Below, piece by piece: positions 1-9,301 of a stretch of DNA of 64,000 bases (position 1 is its first letter; each line of letters starts with the position of its first letter). A program made the position numbers and the translations under genes. Under the pieces are notes generated by a model. It was given only the letters and a program-made list of their open reading frames with translations, searched no databases and was not told the DNA's origin. This DNA is from Vampirovibrio chlorellavorus (GTDB lineage Bacteria; Cyanobacteriota; Vampirovibrionia; Vampirovibrionales; Vampirovibrionaceae): assembly GCA_003149345.1 (NCBI GenBank), contig QFWI01000011.1, positions 496,001 to 560,000 of the forward strand, given 5' to 3'.

Positions 1-312
1 ACAGGGAAGTACTTGGGCTCATTGGTGAACACAAGTGGTGAATGCCAGCAGACTGCGTCTGGCTTTTGATGTTGAATATGTTTTTTAATTTGCGCTTTTT
101 AAAAATTAGTTTTGTATAAAAATAAAAACAGCCAAAAGGTGCAAATTGTTTCCAGTGGCAGGAAATGTTACATCCGTTGACAGGAAACTGGATCGCTTTA
201 AAGACGCACCCCAGGCAAAGGTTCCGAACCCCTTTAGTGACGGTTTGGGAGAACGCCAAGTGCAGGATTCAAGGGCTATGCTTCCGGTGGTGGATCGTCC
301 CTTTGCTGGATC
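1..312. other. Left-edge gene-free stretch
   Basis: No convincing gene is seen here. The part around positions 75-135 is strongly AT-rich. The short open frames on the plus strand have no ribosome-binding site and no recognisable protein character. It lies downstream of rnhB and may hold regulatory sequence for a gene beyond the left edge. Confidence 0.4.
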
Positions 313-1059
313 TCAAGCCTTCAAGGGTAAGGCCAGTTGTTGATGCACCTTTTTGAAATTTTTGCGATGAAGCGGGGTGACCCCCAGTGTTTCTATGCCC
401 TGTAAGTGGAGTGGCGTCGGGTAGCCCATATTGACCTCCCAACCATAGCCGGGGTATTGCTGGGCTAAACGTTGAATGCTCAGATCCCGGTGGTGCTTGG
501 CTATGACAGACGCCGCGGCAATGGCCGCCGATGACCCGTCTCCTTTGACAATGGCGGCCTGAATTTCGGCGGGCAAATCTGGAATGGTGGCCCGACCGTC
601 CATGACCACCAACAAATCTTGGTTCCCCTCAATCGATAGGTTTGCTTTCGAGCAAAGTTGCTCCAAGGCCCGGTATAAGGATAATAAGGAGGCATAATGA
701 ATGTTCAGCGCCTGAATTTCCGCAAGGCTGGCCTCACCAATCCCCGTCCAGCAAAAACTGTGGATTCCCTCTGAGAGTTCGGCCCGCAGCGAGGGCGTCA
801 ACTTCTTGGAATCATTGAGCCAATGCAGCAGCTTTTTTTGGCTAGGCGTTAACTTGGGAGGCAGGCAGACGGCGCCCCCCACTACGCTACTAATCAGGCT
901 GCCCCGGCCCACTTCATCCAGACCTATCAGATGACATCCCGGGGAGCGCTGCTTTAAAAGCGCCTGATCAAATTTCAGTAGCCGACTCAGTTGGCTCTGG
1001 CGCTTGCCGGGCGGACTCTGCTTCGCTGCGTTCTCGCTCTTTTTGGGTGGGCTGGGCAT
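313..1059 (-). CDS. rnhB: Ribonuclease HII
   Basis: Degrades the RNA strand of RNA-DNA hybrids and removes misincorporated ribonucleotides in the cytoplasm. The sequence carries the RNase HII signature GLDEVGRGSL near residue 50, a central MDGRA segment with the next acidic residue, and the block KGDGSSAAIAAASVIAK, followed by HRD, all typical of the family. The start is uncertain: the frame is open to 1089, but the ATG at 1059 has an AGGA upstream. Both lie inside the 3' end of rbgA, so the genes overlap by about 90 bases, and a still later start is possible. The rbgA-rnhB order is common in bacteria and suggests cotranscription. Confidence 0.93.
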   Translation of the reverse strand: MPSPPKKSENAAKQSPPGKRQSQLSRLLKFDQALLKQRSPGCHLIGLDEVGRGSLISSVVGGAVCLPPKLTPSQKKLLHWLNDSKKLTPSLRAELSEGIHSFCWTGIGEASLAEIQALNIHYASLLSLYRALEQLCSKANLSIEGNQDLLVVMDGRATIPDLPAEIQAAIVKGDGSSAAIAAASVIAKHHRDLSIQRLAQQYPGYGWEVNMGYPTPLHLQGIETLGVTPLHRKNFKKVHQQLALPLKA

Positions 1060-1909
1060 GTTCCAGGGTGATCCTTCCCAGACGGGCATGACGAAACTCG
1101 GTGAGCAGGGCTTGTGCCGTGCGCAGTAAGTCCGGCTGATCCCCGCTCAGTTTATAATGCCGGGCCAACGCCATATTTTCAAGGGACAGTGCTTCCGCGT
1201 CGTCCAGTTTGAAGTAACGAGATAATTGCCCGGGGTAGAGCCGGTCGATGATTTCAATTAAAAAGCGGGCGATCTCCTCTTCATCAAAGGCGGCATCGCC
1301 AATGGAGCTGACGGTGGCCAACAAGGCTCCGGCTTCATCCGAATCCAGTTGGGGCGGAATAACTCCCGGAGAATCCATGAGTTCAACCTCGGGGTGAATG
1401 CGTACCCATTGGGTGTCTCGGGTGACCCCTGCCCGGTGCCCGGTTTTGGTTTTTTTCTGGCCCACAATGCTGTTGATGAGGGTAGATTTGCCGACGTTGG
1501 GCATGCCCGCCACCAACACCCGAACGGGACGACGCTTGCGCCCCTTGGCCATTAGCTTTTGCATGGCCGCTTCTCCCAGGGCCAGTACATGCTGGATCAG
1601 TTGGGCTTTGGCCTGCCCCCCTTTGGCATCATAGAGCATGACCCGTCGGTTTTCTCCGGTCAGGGCTTTTTGCCAGCGTTTATTTTGTACCGGATCCGCC
1701 AAATCACTTTTGTTCAGAATAATAAGCGTGGGCTTATTGCGGATGGTGGCTTCCAGCCGATGGTTGACAGAGGCCACCGGCAAGCGGGCGTCCAGCACCT
1801 CCACCACCACGTCCACCAGTTTTAAAAGCTCGCTGAGCTTGCGTTCGTATTTGGCGATATGGCCAGGGTACCACTGAATTTTTGGAGTAATAATGTCCGA
1901 CTGTTGCAT
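968..1909 (-). CDS. rbgA: Ribosome biogenesis GTPase (YlqF/RbgA family)
   Basis: Circularly permuted GTPase that assists late assembly of the 50S ribosomal subunit. The permuted motif order is visible: NKSD (G4) near residue 66, then GMPNVGKST (G1, Walker A) near 135, then DSPG (G3) near 179. The N-terminus IQWYPGHIAKYERKLSE matches the family. The frame opens at 1960, but the ATG at 1909 has a GGAG upstream and begins just before the conserved WYPGH, so it is preferred. The C-terminal tail is low-complexity and overlaps rnhB. A strong terminator separates it from rplS, yet the three genes form a classic neighbourhood linking ribosome assembly and replication. Confidence 0.93.
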   Translation of the reverse strand: MQQSDIITPKIQWYPGHIAKYERKLSELLKLVDVVVEVLDARLPVASVNHRLEATIRNKPTLIILNKSDLADPVQNKRWQKALTGENRRVMLYDAKGGQAKAQLIQHVLALGEAAMQKLMAKGRKRRPVRVLVAGMPNVGKSTLINSIVGQKKTKTGHRAGVTRDTQWVRIHPEVELMDSPGVIPPQLDSDEAGALLATVSSIGDAAFDEEEIARFLIEIIDRLYPGQLSRYFKLDDAEALSLENMALARHYKLSGDQPDLLRTAQALLTEFRHARLGRITLEHAQPTQKERERSEAESARQAPEPTESATEI

Positions 1910-1944
1910 GGGTGAGGGGCTCCGGTGAGGTGGGGCTGGAAACA

Positions 1945-1974
1945 AAAGAACGAAGAGCAAACTCTTCGTTCTTT
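1945..1974 (-). terminator. Rho-independent terminator after rplS
   Basis: A perfect 13-bp stem (AAAGAACGAAGAG paired with CTCTTCGTTCTTT) with a 4-nt loop is followed on the minus strand by TGTTTCC. It lies 24 bases past the rplS stop and before rbgA, so it probably ends or attenuates the L19 message. Confidence 0.8.
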
Positions 1975-1998
1975 GTGGAATAAAGTGGTGTGAGTCCC

Positions 1999-2361
1999 TT
2001 ATTTCTGGGTGGTTTTCTCACGGATACGGGCAGCCTTACCGGTACGCTCACGCAAGTAGTACAACTTGGCGCGACGGACATCGCCACGGCGCAGGACTTT
2101 AATGCTTTCTACTTTGGGAGAGTGCAGCAAGAACACACGCTCCACGCCAACACCCTGGAACACACGACGCACGGTGATGGTTTTGCTTACGCCAGCGCCA
2201 GCCAATTTGATAATGACGCCTTCGTAACCCTGCAAACGCTCTTTGTTACCTTCCCGAATGCGAACCATTACCTTGACGGAGTCGCCGGGATTGAGGGCAG
2301 GCAGTTCGCCTTCCGGTTTCAAATACTCTTTTTCGATTTCTTTAATGAGCTCAGTGGTCAT
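1999..2361 (-). CDS. rplS: 50S ribosomal protein L19
   Basis: Structural protein at the 30S/50S interface. The 120-residue product has the family pattern: an N-terminal helix ([11 protein letters not shown]), the [20 protein letters not shown] strand region, [20 protein letters not shown] and the C-terminal [21 protein letters not shown]. The frame is open to 2445, but the ATG at 2361 has AGGA at good spacing and matches the usual L19 N-terminus, so the extra 28 residues are not used. The usual partners rpsP, rimM and trmD are not adjacent here; rbgA and rnhB follow. Confidence 0.97.
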   Translation of the reverse strand: MTTELIKEIEKEYLKPEGELPALNPGDSVKVMVRIREGNKERLQGYEGVIIKLAGAGVSKTITVRRVFQGVGVERVFLLHSPKVESIKVLRRGDVRRAKLYYLRERTGKAARIREKTTQK

Positions 2362-2546
2362 TGTTTGCAATCCTTTTTGTGAGAGCCAGTGATAGAAACT
2401 TTTTGAGGGGGACGCATGTCGTGTCTTATTGACCTGTGTACTCATTGATTATGAACCTTATAATCAAGAGCAGCCGCATGCCGATCCCAATGCAGTCTCA
2501 GTAATGTATTGCAAACCTAGCACTGCCGTCAAGAGATCGGTTTGCC

Positions 2547-3020
2547 CTACCAAAAGCGTGGGGAGTGAAGTAACTTCCATAGCCAGCTCAGGCTGAGTAC
2601 GCCGAAAATGCAAATCAGCCAGTGTCTTCGGGTTAATAATCGAAGAATGACCTCTCCCCATATGGGTTTTGTGATCCCGATCAGGGCAAAAGCCAACGTT
2701 AAAAAGTAAACGGGTAGTCCCAAAGGATGATAATGCCAGGATTCAGACACTTTCCCTTGGCTGATTAGAATAAAGCTGCGGGTAAAGCCGCAGAAGAGGC
2801 AGGGTAAGTGAAGGGTGAGCTTGAACAGGCACCAACCGGGTACACCCAACGCTGTCAGGGGATGCCCCTGGGACGTAAGCTGCGACAGCCAGTGGGTGAA
2901 GGGCTGAATATGACCCAGCACCCAGGTGTAGGCCAAGGCCATCCAGGCTAAAACGGCCAACGGAATCACACGGGTTTTGGATGGCGTGAGAACAGGTTGT
3001 GTGGTCGCTGGATTGCTCAT
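2547..3020 (-). CDS. DUF2752-like small membrane protein
   Basis: A 157-residue inner-membrane protein with about three to four hydrophobic segments. The stretch LPCLFCGFTRSFILISQG closely resembles the conserved PC(x)2CG(x)TR motif of DUF2752, a widespread family of unknown function. It starts 8 bases after the stop of the upstream gene (3029-3655), so the two are probably cotranscribed. No function can be assigned. The family call rests on that one motif, the size and the membrane topology. Confidence 0.75.
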   Translation of the reverse strand: MSNPATTQPVLTPSKTRVIPLAVLAWMALAYTWVLGHIQPFTHWLSQLTSQGHPLTALGVPGWCLFKLTLHLPCLFCGFTRSFILISQGKVSESWHYHPLGLPVYFLTLAFALIGITKPIWGEVILRLLTRRHWLICIFGVLSLSWLWKLLHSPRFW

Positions 3021-3028
3021 GCGCTCTA

Positions 3029-3655
3029 TTATAAAGGCTGGTCTGTATAACGGACTTTCATATCGGCCCCGTTTGTCCGGGTGTCGTTTTCAATAATCTC
3101 CAACCCGGAATTGGCGACAGCGAGCTTGCCTCCGCTCTTTAGTTTTTGACAAAATTCCAGACGTAAATGTTTCAGGAACAGGGTGGCGCTGGGATTCCCC
3201 GATTGCAGGTACACGCAGGTGCTGCTGGGTACCTCTTCCAGTGAGGCCTGCGTTTTGATGATCTGGTGGGTCTGTAGATAGTGTTGAATGTAATGCACCA
3301 TGCTCAAAATGTGTTCGGCCATAAAATCACGATCCCCCTCTGACAGCAGGTATATCTCATTCATGGCTTGATGCAGGTGGGGATTCACGTCGTATTCCCG
3401 CCGTCTATTTTTGGATTTATGCAGCCCCAGGATTTTTTCGCCTCCCAGGGTGCGTACTTGTTCCGGCTTTTTATTTTGTTTGAATTCCCGAACGATGATA
3501 ATCAGTACCGCCTCACTGATCAGGCTTTTGATTTCATCCGAAAAACGAAATAGCAGTTTACAGGCCAGTGACAACTTGGGTTGGCGGTCGTACCAGCGAA
3601 TATAATCGGGCGATTCATTTATGGCGGCAGGGGGCATTGAATTTTGATTATCCAT
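3029..3655 (-). CDS. Hypothetical protein, 208 aa
   Basis: Not recognised. The product is soluble, without signal peptide or clear membrane span. It has a middle region rich in K/R (KNRRREYDVNPHLHQAMNEI) and a C-terminal segment (TCVYLQSGNPSATLFLKHLRLEFCQKLKSGGKLAVANSGLEIIE). The codon pattern looks coding and the gene sits directly upstream of the DUF2752-like gene with an 8-base gap, so it is likely real and in the same operon. The start has a GGA upstream of ATG at 3655. Confidence 0.65.
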   Translation of the reverse strand: MDNQNSMPPAAINESPDYIRWYDRQPKLSLACKLLFRFSDEIKSLISEAVLIIIVREFKQNKKPEQVRTLGGEKILGLHKSKNRRREYDVNPHLHQAMNEIYLLSEGDRDFMAEHILSMVHYIQHYLQTHQIIKTQASLEEVPSSTCVYLQSGNPSATLFLKHLRLEFCQKLKSGGKLAVANSGLEIIENDTRTNGADMKVRYTDQPL

Positions 3656-4037
3656 AATAAGGATCCATTTCCCAGGAATGGATCATCTTAAACGGGTATG
3701 CCCGGTTTCGTTACCTTTTCTAATAAAGGCATCCTTCAGGGAAATTGGGAAAACCGAATATTTACCCGGTACAGCAGGCTATTGATTCTCTATAGTAGAG
3801 CTCTACGTTGGTTGAATCAATTCGCGGAACCTCTTCTCGTCTGATGGGGTTCTTTTTTTTGCCCTGTGACCCTTTGTGATTTTGGGCCTGTGGCTGTCGC
3901 CTCGTTTTAGAGTTGGCCGGTTTTTTGGGTTGTAGTGCCGCTTTGTTTTGTGTACTTATATACATTGCTGACCTGCCTTCGTTCATCGGAGCGCTTTCCC
4001 GTTTTGTCAGGCGAACCTTCTTCATCAAAGGGGCACC
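3656..4037. other. Intergenic region with a doubtful small ORF
   Basis: Separates the minus-strand hypothetical gene from the plus-strand M23 peptidase gene. On the minus strand a basic, K/Q/R-rich frame (3762-4043, up to 93 residues; possible start at 3965) fills part of it. It ends YYRESIACCTG and resembles no family I know. It could be a small basic protein or a chance frame over the peptidase leader. Confidence 0.35.
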
Positions 4038-4760
4038 ATGCAACTTTCAGCGCGCCAACAGGCTACCCCGGCGGAGAATCCTTTTTCCCAGGTGAAACCC
4101 TCTTTTTTTGTTCGGCAGCGAACCCGCTCCGCCGGAGCCAATGTTCGCTGGATGCCCCCCGTTTGCGAGGTGGGCGCTGTCGAAAACAGGAGTTCCCGGC
4201 GGCCTGGCTTGCTAAAATCTGCCGCCATAGGGTTGGCGGGTCGGGGGTTGCTTGTCCTGACGCTTTTTGCCTTGCTGCCCTTGCCTTGGCAGCATGCGGT
4301 GTTCCAGTCGTTGGGGTGGGGACGTTTCCATACGCCTCGCCCGTCGGTTCAGGTGCCCTTGCCGGTAGAGTATTCCTCGATATCCTCTCCCTTTGGTCAG
4401 CGCTGGGGACGCCTCCATCAGGGGATTGATCTGGCCGCCCGAGCGGGTCAGCCTATTTACGCCATTTCGGATGGTACGGTCACCCACAGCGGCTGGGAGT
4501 CTGGCTATGGATACAGCGTGGTTTTGGATCACGGCAGCGGCTTGCAGACCCGCTATGCCCATTGCGCCACAGTGCTGGTGACGGCGGGTAACAGGGTTGT
4601 CAAAGGGCAGGTCATTGCCAGGGTGGGATCTTCCGGCCACTCTACCGGGCCTCATCTGCACTTTGAAGTACTGGTGAACGGCCTGCGTAAAAACCCGGCC
4701 TGGTATTATCCCTTTAAAGAGAGCCCACAGCGCTACTTGCTGACAGCCCGTCCTGAATAA
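4038..4760 (+). CDS. M23 family (LytM-type) metallopeptidase
   Basis: Probable murein endopeptidase or LytM-domain regulator acting in the periplasm. The 240-residue protein has an N-terminal cytoplasmic stretch, one hydrophobic anchor (about residues 62-85), then the M23 domain. The Zn-binding pattern is seen as HQGID near residue 130 and HLHFEV near 210, with the intervening GYGYSVVLDHGSGLQTRYAH typical of the fold. Both ligand motifs are intact, so it may be catalytically active. The ATG at 4038 has AAGGGG six bases upstream, an excellent start. It is a single-gene unit, convergent with terC. Confidence 0.92.
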   Translation: MQLSARQQATPAENPFSQVKPSFFVRQRTRSAGANVRWMPPVCEVGAVENRSSRRPGLLKSAAIGLAGRGLLVLTLFALLPLPWQHAVFQSLGWGRFHTPRPSVQVPLPVEYSSISSPFGQRWGRLHQGIDLAARAGQPIYAISDGTVTHSGWESGYGYSVVLDHGSGLQTRYAHCATVLVTAGNRVVKGQVIARVGSSGHSTGPHLHFEVLVNGLRKNPAWYYPFKESPQRYLLTARPE

Positions 4761-4794
4761 ACGCCGTAAAGCAGACAAGTGGAGACGGTATTTC

Positions 4795-5529
4795 CTAATC
4801 GGGCGAGGTTTTTCCGGGAGGGCGGGTATGTGCCCGAATATTGATAAACTCCACAAACAGGGAGAAGGCCAGTGAGAAGTACACATAGCCCTTGGGAATA
4901 TGGGCTCCGAAGGCTTCACCCAGCAGTAACGTACCGATCATCAGCAAAAAGCTGAGGGCCAGCACCTTGACCGAGGGGTGTCGATCGATAAAATCGCCAA
5001 TGCTGCCTGCGGCAAGAATCATAATGACCAGGGAAATGACAATGGCCGTGACCATAATCGGAATTTGAGACACCAGCCCCACGGCGGTGATAATGGAGTC
5101 CAGGGAAAAAACCATATCGATCAAAATGATCTGGGAAATGACGCTGGCCATGGTTGCCGCTTTGGGCGATAGGGTACTTCCCTCACTCTGGTGGCCTTCT
5201 ACTTTTTCGTAAATTTCCTGGGCGCTTTTCACAATCAGGAATAAGCCGCCGACTAACAGCACCAGGTCTTTGCCGGACAAGGCAAGCCCACCCAGCGTCA
5301 GAAAAGGCTGGGTGAGCTTGGTTAGCCAGGCAATGCTGAGCAACAGTCCCAGTCGCCCTGCCAGGGCCAGGATCAATCCCGCCACTCGGGCTTGATTGCG
5401 CTGCTCCTTGGGGAGCTTTCCTGCCAGAATGGAGATGAAGATGATGTTATCGATCCCCAGAACAATTTCAAGCAGGGTTAAACTGGCCAGACTGACATAG
5501 GTTTGGGGCTGTTGCAGTAGCTCTAGCAA
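4795..5529 (-). CDS. TerC family integral membrane protein
   Basis: A 244-residue polytopic inner-membrane protein with about seven hydrophobic segments. The family motifs LEIVLGIDNIIFISILAGKLP near the N-terminus and IILIDMVFSLDSIITAVG in the middle carry the conserved acidic residues of TerC/YoaE/YgdQ proteins, linked to metal (notably Mn) export or tellurite resistance in relatives. The start is TTG at 5529 with AGGA upstream. It lies 12 bases after the FKBP gene and in line with the response regulator, so the three form an operon. Confidence 0.9.
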   Translation of the reverse strand: MLELLQQPQTYVSLASLTLLEIVLGIDNIIFISILAGKLPKEQRNQARVAGLILALAGRLGLLLSIAWLTKLTQPFLTLGGLALSGKDLVLLVGGLFLIVKSAQEIYEKVEGHQSEGSTLSPKAATMASVISQIILIDMVFSLDSIITAVGLVSQIPIMVTAIVISLVIMILAAGSIGDFIDRHPSVKVLALSFLLMIGTLLLGEAFGAHIPKGYVYFSLAFSLFVEFINIRAHTRPPGKTSPD

Positions 5530-5541
5530 GGTGAGACGTCC

Positions 5542-6048
5542 TTATTGCACTTCAACCAGTTCGACTTCAAACTTTAAGGTCGCGTTCGCCGGAATGACCG
5601 GTGGGTACCCGTTGGGGCCATATGCTTTTTCCGGGGGGATGGTTAAAATCCGTTTACCGCCTTCTTTCATGCCCACAATTCCTTTTTCCCAGCCCTCAAT
5701 GACCTGGCCGGAACCCAGTTTGAAGGTAAAAGGCTCGTTGCGATCGTAGGAACTGTCAAATTTCCGACCGTTGGAGGCCAGGGTGCCCAAATAGTTCACG
5801 GACACGGTGTTTCCTCGTCTGGCTTCTGTGCCGTCGCCCACTTCCACGTCTTCAATCTGGATACCGCTCACGGTGCGCACGGTCTCTGTGCTGCCGCTTT
5901 CACTGGCGTCACTCGCCTGAGAGGCGGAAGTTTCCTTTTGAGGCGCTGCCGCCTGGCTGGCCGCCTTTTCATCGCAACCCGACAAAATGACAAGGCTGCT
6001 GGCGCATACGGCCACGCCTAATAACAGGCCAACATATTTTTGAGTCAT
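5542..6048 (-). CDS. FKBP-type peptidyl-prolyl isomerase, lipoprotein
   Basis: Periplasmic, lipid-anchored prolyl isomerase. The signal peptide ends in a lipobox LSGC (Cys near residue 24), followed by a Ser/Ala/Gln-rich linker (about 25-60) and a single FKBP domain of about 105 residues. FKBP landmarks are visible: VSVNYLGTL, GRKFDSSYDR, FKLGSGQVIEGWEKGIVGMKEG and the C-terminal YGPNGYPPVIPANATLKFEVEL. The frame extends to 6150 but the ATG at 6048 has AGGAGAGG immediately upstream. It is second in the operon, 44 bases after the response regulator. Confidence 0.93.
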   Translation of the reverse strand: MTQKYVGLLLGVAVCASSLVILSGCDEKAASQAAAPQKETSASQASDASESGSTETVRTVSGIQIEDVEVGDGTEARRGNTVSVNYLGTLASNGRKFDSSYDRNEPFTFKLGSGQVIEGWEKGIVGMKEGGKRILTIPPEKAYGPNGYPPVIPANATLKFEVELVEVQ

Positions 6049-6092
6049 GTCCTCTCTCCTGGATGAATGATATGGGGATTGATGGTTGGGGG

Positions 6093-6791
6093 TTAAACGA
6101 TGTTTTCCTTTAAAGCCTTGATGGCGGCTTGGACGCGGTCGTTGACGCACAGTTTGTTCAAAATGCTGCCCACGTGGGCTTTGGCCGTATGGATGCTAAT
6201 GCAAAGCCGTTCCGCGATTTCCGGGTTGCTTTTGCCTTCTACAATTAGTTGCAGCACTTCCAGTTCCCGTTCAGTCAAATCGGATTCGGTGGTCGGGGCA
6301 TCGGCCTGACTGATTTGGCGCTTTTGCTGGGCCAAAGCGGCGGGATCATTGACCAGGGTCAGTACCAGGGAGGCAATGGCCGGATCCAGCCACACGGCGC
6401 CATCCTGGACGGTTTCAATAATATGAACCAGGCGTTCCGGTTTGACGTCTTTCAGCACATAGGCGTTGGCGCCCGCCCCCAGGGCGGCAATCACTTCCTG
6501 CTCCTCGCTGTGTGAGGTCAGGATGACAATTTTGACCTCCGGGTAGCGTTTGCGAACTTCCTGAGCCATGTCGATACCGTTCATGCCAGGTAGGCCCAAA
6601 TCCAGCAGTAAAATGTCCGGGCAGTTCTGCTCCAGCTTGCTCAAGGCCTCTTCTGCCGATTCCGCTTCCCCGATGAATTGAATTTGGGGGAACTCACCCA
6701 GCACCGCCATCAGACCCATGCGGGTCAAGTGGTAATCTTCCACGATAAAGAGACGAATCACCTGGGATTTGGTGGACGTGACGTTTTCCAT
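6093..6791 (-). CDS. NarL/FixJ-type response regulator
   Basis: Two-component transcription factor of 232 residues. The receiver domain spans about 11-128, with acidic pocket near VED (18-19), phospho-acceptor D64 (LLLDLGLPG), T92 (ILTS) and K114 (YVLKD). The C-terminal LuxR-type HTH (about 170-230) reads LTERELEVLQLIVEGKSNPE and continues with the recognition helix IHTAKAHVGSIL. No histidine kinase is next to it, so it is an orphan here. It leads the FKBP-terC operon, suggesting envelope or metal stress control, but that is inference. Confidence 0.93.
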   Translation of the reverse strand: MENVTSTKSQVIRLFIVEDYHLTRMGLMAVLGEFPQIQFIGEAESAEEALSKLEQNCPDILLLDLGLPGMNGIDMAQEVRKRYPEVKIVILTSHSEEQEVIAALGAGANAYVLKDVKPERLVHIIETVQDGAVWLDPAIASLVLTLVNDPAALAQQKRQISQADAPTTESDLTERELEVLQLIVEGKSNPEIAERLCISIHTAKAHVGSILNKLCVNDRVQAAIKALKENIV

Positions 6792-6856
6792 GGTTGGTTG
6801 TCCTTTCCAGCGTGCATCGGTACCTCAAAATGCCCAAGCACTTTGAATGTCCGATT

Positions 6857-6862
6857 ATTATA
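6857..6862 (-). promoter_or_regulatory. Possible -10 box for the response regulator operon
   Basis: On the minus strand a perfect TATAAT lies 66 bases upstream of the response regulator start. No good -35 is found at 16-18 bases. The 255-base region to 7046 is the divergent control region shared with the TPR protein gene. Confidence 0.4.
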
Positions 6863-7046
6863 CTCTGCTTCCCAATTTTTTTCGTACAATAGACAAAATT
6901 GAGTAGCCATACTAAAAATACAGAAACTTTTGCGATGAGCCAGCGTCTTGCTCAAGATGATTGGGTGATAAGGGCTTGTCGATATTTTGCCAAAGGCGTG
7001 AGTCGTTGCATTATCCAAAATCGTTATTTTCTTCAGGGAGCAATGG

Positions 7047-9083
7047 ATGAAGAATCAGGGTGTGTTGCTGTGTCTGACTGGCTTGTTGCTGAGTGCCATT
7101 GTTCAGACTATCCAGAGCCCGGCACAAGCCGCAAAAAAATATTATCCGCCTGGCTTTGTGCCGCCCTCGGATCAGAAATTACTACCCACGGCCTCGCCTC
7201 CCGCTGAACCGGCCCCCACGGTCATTATTCAGCCGACCCCCGGGAATAAACAGGTCATCATCAAAACCATCGCGGTGGAAAAAGTCAGGCCGGTTAAACC
7301 ACGCGATCCGCTATTGACCTTGATGGACGAACACCGGTATTACGATGCCCTTCGCTTGGTAAACAGCCGCTTGGGGAAGTCCCCCAATGATTTGACACTG
7401 CAAATGACGCGGGGGCAAATTTTACGCGCTGAGGGGAATTTTCAGGAAGCCATCCTGCAATACAACGAAATTCTGGAAAAAAGCCGTAACAAGCCCAAAG
7501 GGATGCGGGCCGGAGCCTTGAATGGCCTGGGCTGGACGCATTATAACAGGGCTTTGTATGCTCAAAAACACGGGGATAGAGCAGGCTTTGAATCAGGCCT
7601 TTCTGCTGCCGATAGCGCGTTTCGGCAGGCCACTCGGCTTTCTCCTGGTTTTTCTCACGCTTGGGCAGGTTTGGCCAAGGTGGCCCTGGCTAACCGTCGG
7701 GTTAGTGACGCCGAGCAGTGGGTGAAAAAGGCCAAGACGTATGGCCACAACAACTTAAGCGTTCAACTGGCCGAAGCCGAGTTGCTGTTGGCCCAAAAAA
7801 AGCCGGAAGAGGCCTTACAGCATTTATATGGCATAAAAAAAACCACCACCCGAGAGCCAGAGGTCTTCCTGCTGCTGGCCAAAGCCTCTCTGGAGACAGG
7901 AAGGGTGGATGACGCCATTATCAACCTAAAGCAAATGCTTCAAATCGTGCCAGAAGACGCGGATGGCCTAAAGCTCCTCAGCCAGTCCTATGAATTGAAA
8001 ATGAAGCCGGAAGACGCCGCTCAGGCTTTGGAGAAGGCCATTGCCCTGAATCCTTCGGACATGGATTCCGTGGATGCCTTGCTCAAAATTTACGATCAGC
8101 GCAAACAGTCAGACCGCGGTATTCTCTTGCTGAAAACTTTGCTGAAAGACCGTCCTGGCCAGCCTTATTTGGCCCAATTGCTCTTATCTCGCCTGGCAGA
8201 GGCAGAGTGCTGGGACGAGGCTTACACCGAAGGCCTGGGTTTTGTGGGGATTATTTTGTCCGACCCCAACGCCAATGGCGACGCCCAGCAAGCGGTGGTC
8301 AATCTCTTTCTGCAAGCGGCATACCAGCATGGTCGAGGGCTGATTAACCGGCAGGATCTGTTGAGAGACCCGGTGACGGCCCAGGCTCGCCAGTTTGCCC
8401 AGTCCCGACTGAACGCCATGATTGCCAATGGCGAGTCCGCCCAGGGTTACGATATTACCAACCGTTTGAATTTACTGTTTTTGGATCCGCTACAAGCCCT
8501 GCCCCCCTTGCCAGAAAGCTATACCCCCTCGGACGCTCAATTGGGGGAGACCCTCCAGTTGCATTTCTTGCAGGGTAACCGTGCGCAATACCAGCGCTTG
8601 CTGAACTACGCCAAGACCGCTTCCGCCCATGGCCTGGCACTGGCCAGGCAGCTGTTTCAACTGGGGGATTACAGCGGTGCGCAAGCGCTGCTTTCCGCGA
8701 AAAGCTTTGAGGGCACGGCTCAGGCGGAAGAGGCCCGGACGTTGCAGCAACGTGTGCATCACAGTCAAAAACTGTTAGAGGAGCATGTGGCTTCTTTATC
8801 CATTCTCCCCCGGCGAATTTCTAACGCCTATTGGCAAAACGCGGTCAAGGAAACTCTTAAGGTCGGCTGTGTCGATGGGCGGGCCCATGCACAGGTGGCC
8901 CGGAGTCTGGAACGTCGGGATCAAGAGGCTTTGGCCCTGCTTCATCAGCGATTGGCCGCCCAGTACGCGACCGATCCAAAGGATGAAAAATATTGGCGTC
9001 GTCAGGCCGATAAAAAGGCCAGACATCTGGGATTGTCTTTGACTGCGGAACCCGGGGCCCTTCCATCCAGCGCCCGGCCTTAA
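7047..9083 (+). CDS. Secreted tetratricopeptide-repeat protein
   Basis: A 678-residue exported protein. An N-terminal signal peptide ends at QSPAQA (about residue 28). A Pro-rich linker follows, then successive helical repeats with TPR character from about residue 95 to 380, for example the segments beginning GNFQEAILQYNEIL, FSHAWAGLAKVAL, PEVFLLLAKASLETGR and MDSVDALLKIYDQR. The C-terminal half is helical but less clearly repeated. TPR scaffolds mediate protein-protein contacts; no enzyme domain is seen. The ATG at 7047 has GGGAG upstream. Probably a periplasmic or envelope assembly factor, role unknown. Confidence 0.85.
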   Translation: MKNQGVLLCLTGLLLSAIVQTIQSPAQAAKKYYPPGFVPPSDQKLLPTASPPAEPAPTVIIQPTPGNKQVIIKTIAVEKVRPVKPRDPLLTLMDEHRYYDALRLVNSRLGKSPNDLTLQMTRGQILRAEGNFQEAILQYNEILEKSRNKPKGMRAGALNGLGWTHYNRALYAQKHGDRAGFESGLSAADSAFRQATRLSPGFSHAWAGLAKVALANRRVSDAEQWVKKAKTYGHNNLSVQLAEAELLLAQKKPEEALQHLYGIKKTTTREPEVFLLLAKASLETGRVDDAIINLKQMLQIVPEDADGLKLLSQSYELKMKPEDAAQALEKAIALNPSDMDSVDALLKIYDQRKQSDRGILLLKTLLKDRPGQPYLAQLLLSRLAEAECWDEAYTEGLGFVGIILSDPNANGDAQQAVVNLFLQAAYQHGRGLINRQDLLRDPVTAQARQFAQSRLNAMIANGESAQGYDITNRLNLLFLDPLQALPPLPESYTPSDAQLGETLQLHFLQGNRAQYQRLLNYAKTASAHGLALARQLFQLGDYSGAQALLSAKSFEGTAQAEEARTLQQRVHHSQKLLEEHVASLSILPRRISNAYWQNAVKETLKVGCVDGRAHAQVARSLERRDQEALALLHQRLAAQYATDPKDEKYWRRQADKKARHLGLSLTAEPGALPSSARP

Positions 9084-9245
9084 TCCACACCCAAGCACCG
9101 GGGACGCTCAGGACTTGCTGCCCGTCACCCATTGGCCTGCTGCGAAATGGCGCTATGGCGAACCAATGGGGATGACGCACTAAAATAGAGCGGGCCATAA
9201 AGCCCTCTGGGCCTCCCGCGAGTTTGTCCAATACGGCCTAAAGCA

Positions 9246-9261
9246 CAGCCCCAAGGGGCTG
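9246..9261. terminator. Short GC-rich hairpin between convergent genes
   Basis: CAGCCCC and GGGGCTG form a palindrome between the TPR gene and the minus-strand gene at 9302. There is no clear T-run, so terminator function is weakly supported. Confidence 0.3.
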
Positions 9262-9301
9262 GCTTCAGCGTTAATTTTCCAGCAATTGCTTATTTTGGCG
9301 C

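Noticed and set aside
3028..3033. TATAAT directly upstream of the DUF2752-like gene, suggesting a leaderless message
   Set aside because: It overlaps the stop codon of the upstream gene, has no -35, and the 8-base gap favours cotranscription.
3762..4043. Basic 93-residue minus-strand ORF
   Set aside because: Low-complexity K/Q/R composition, overlap with the strong start of the M23 gene, and no clear ribosome site; kept only as a doubtful note.
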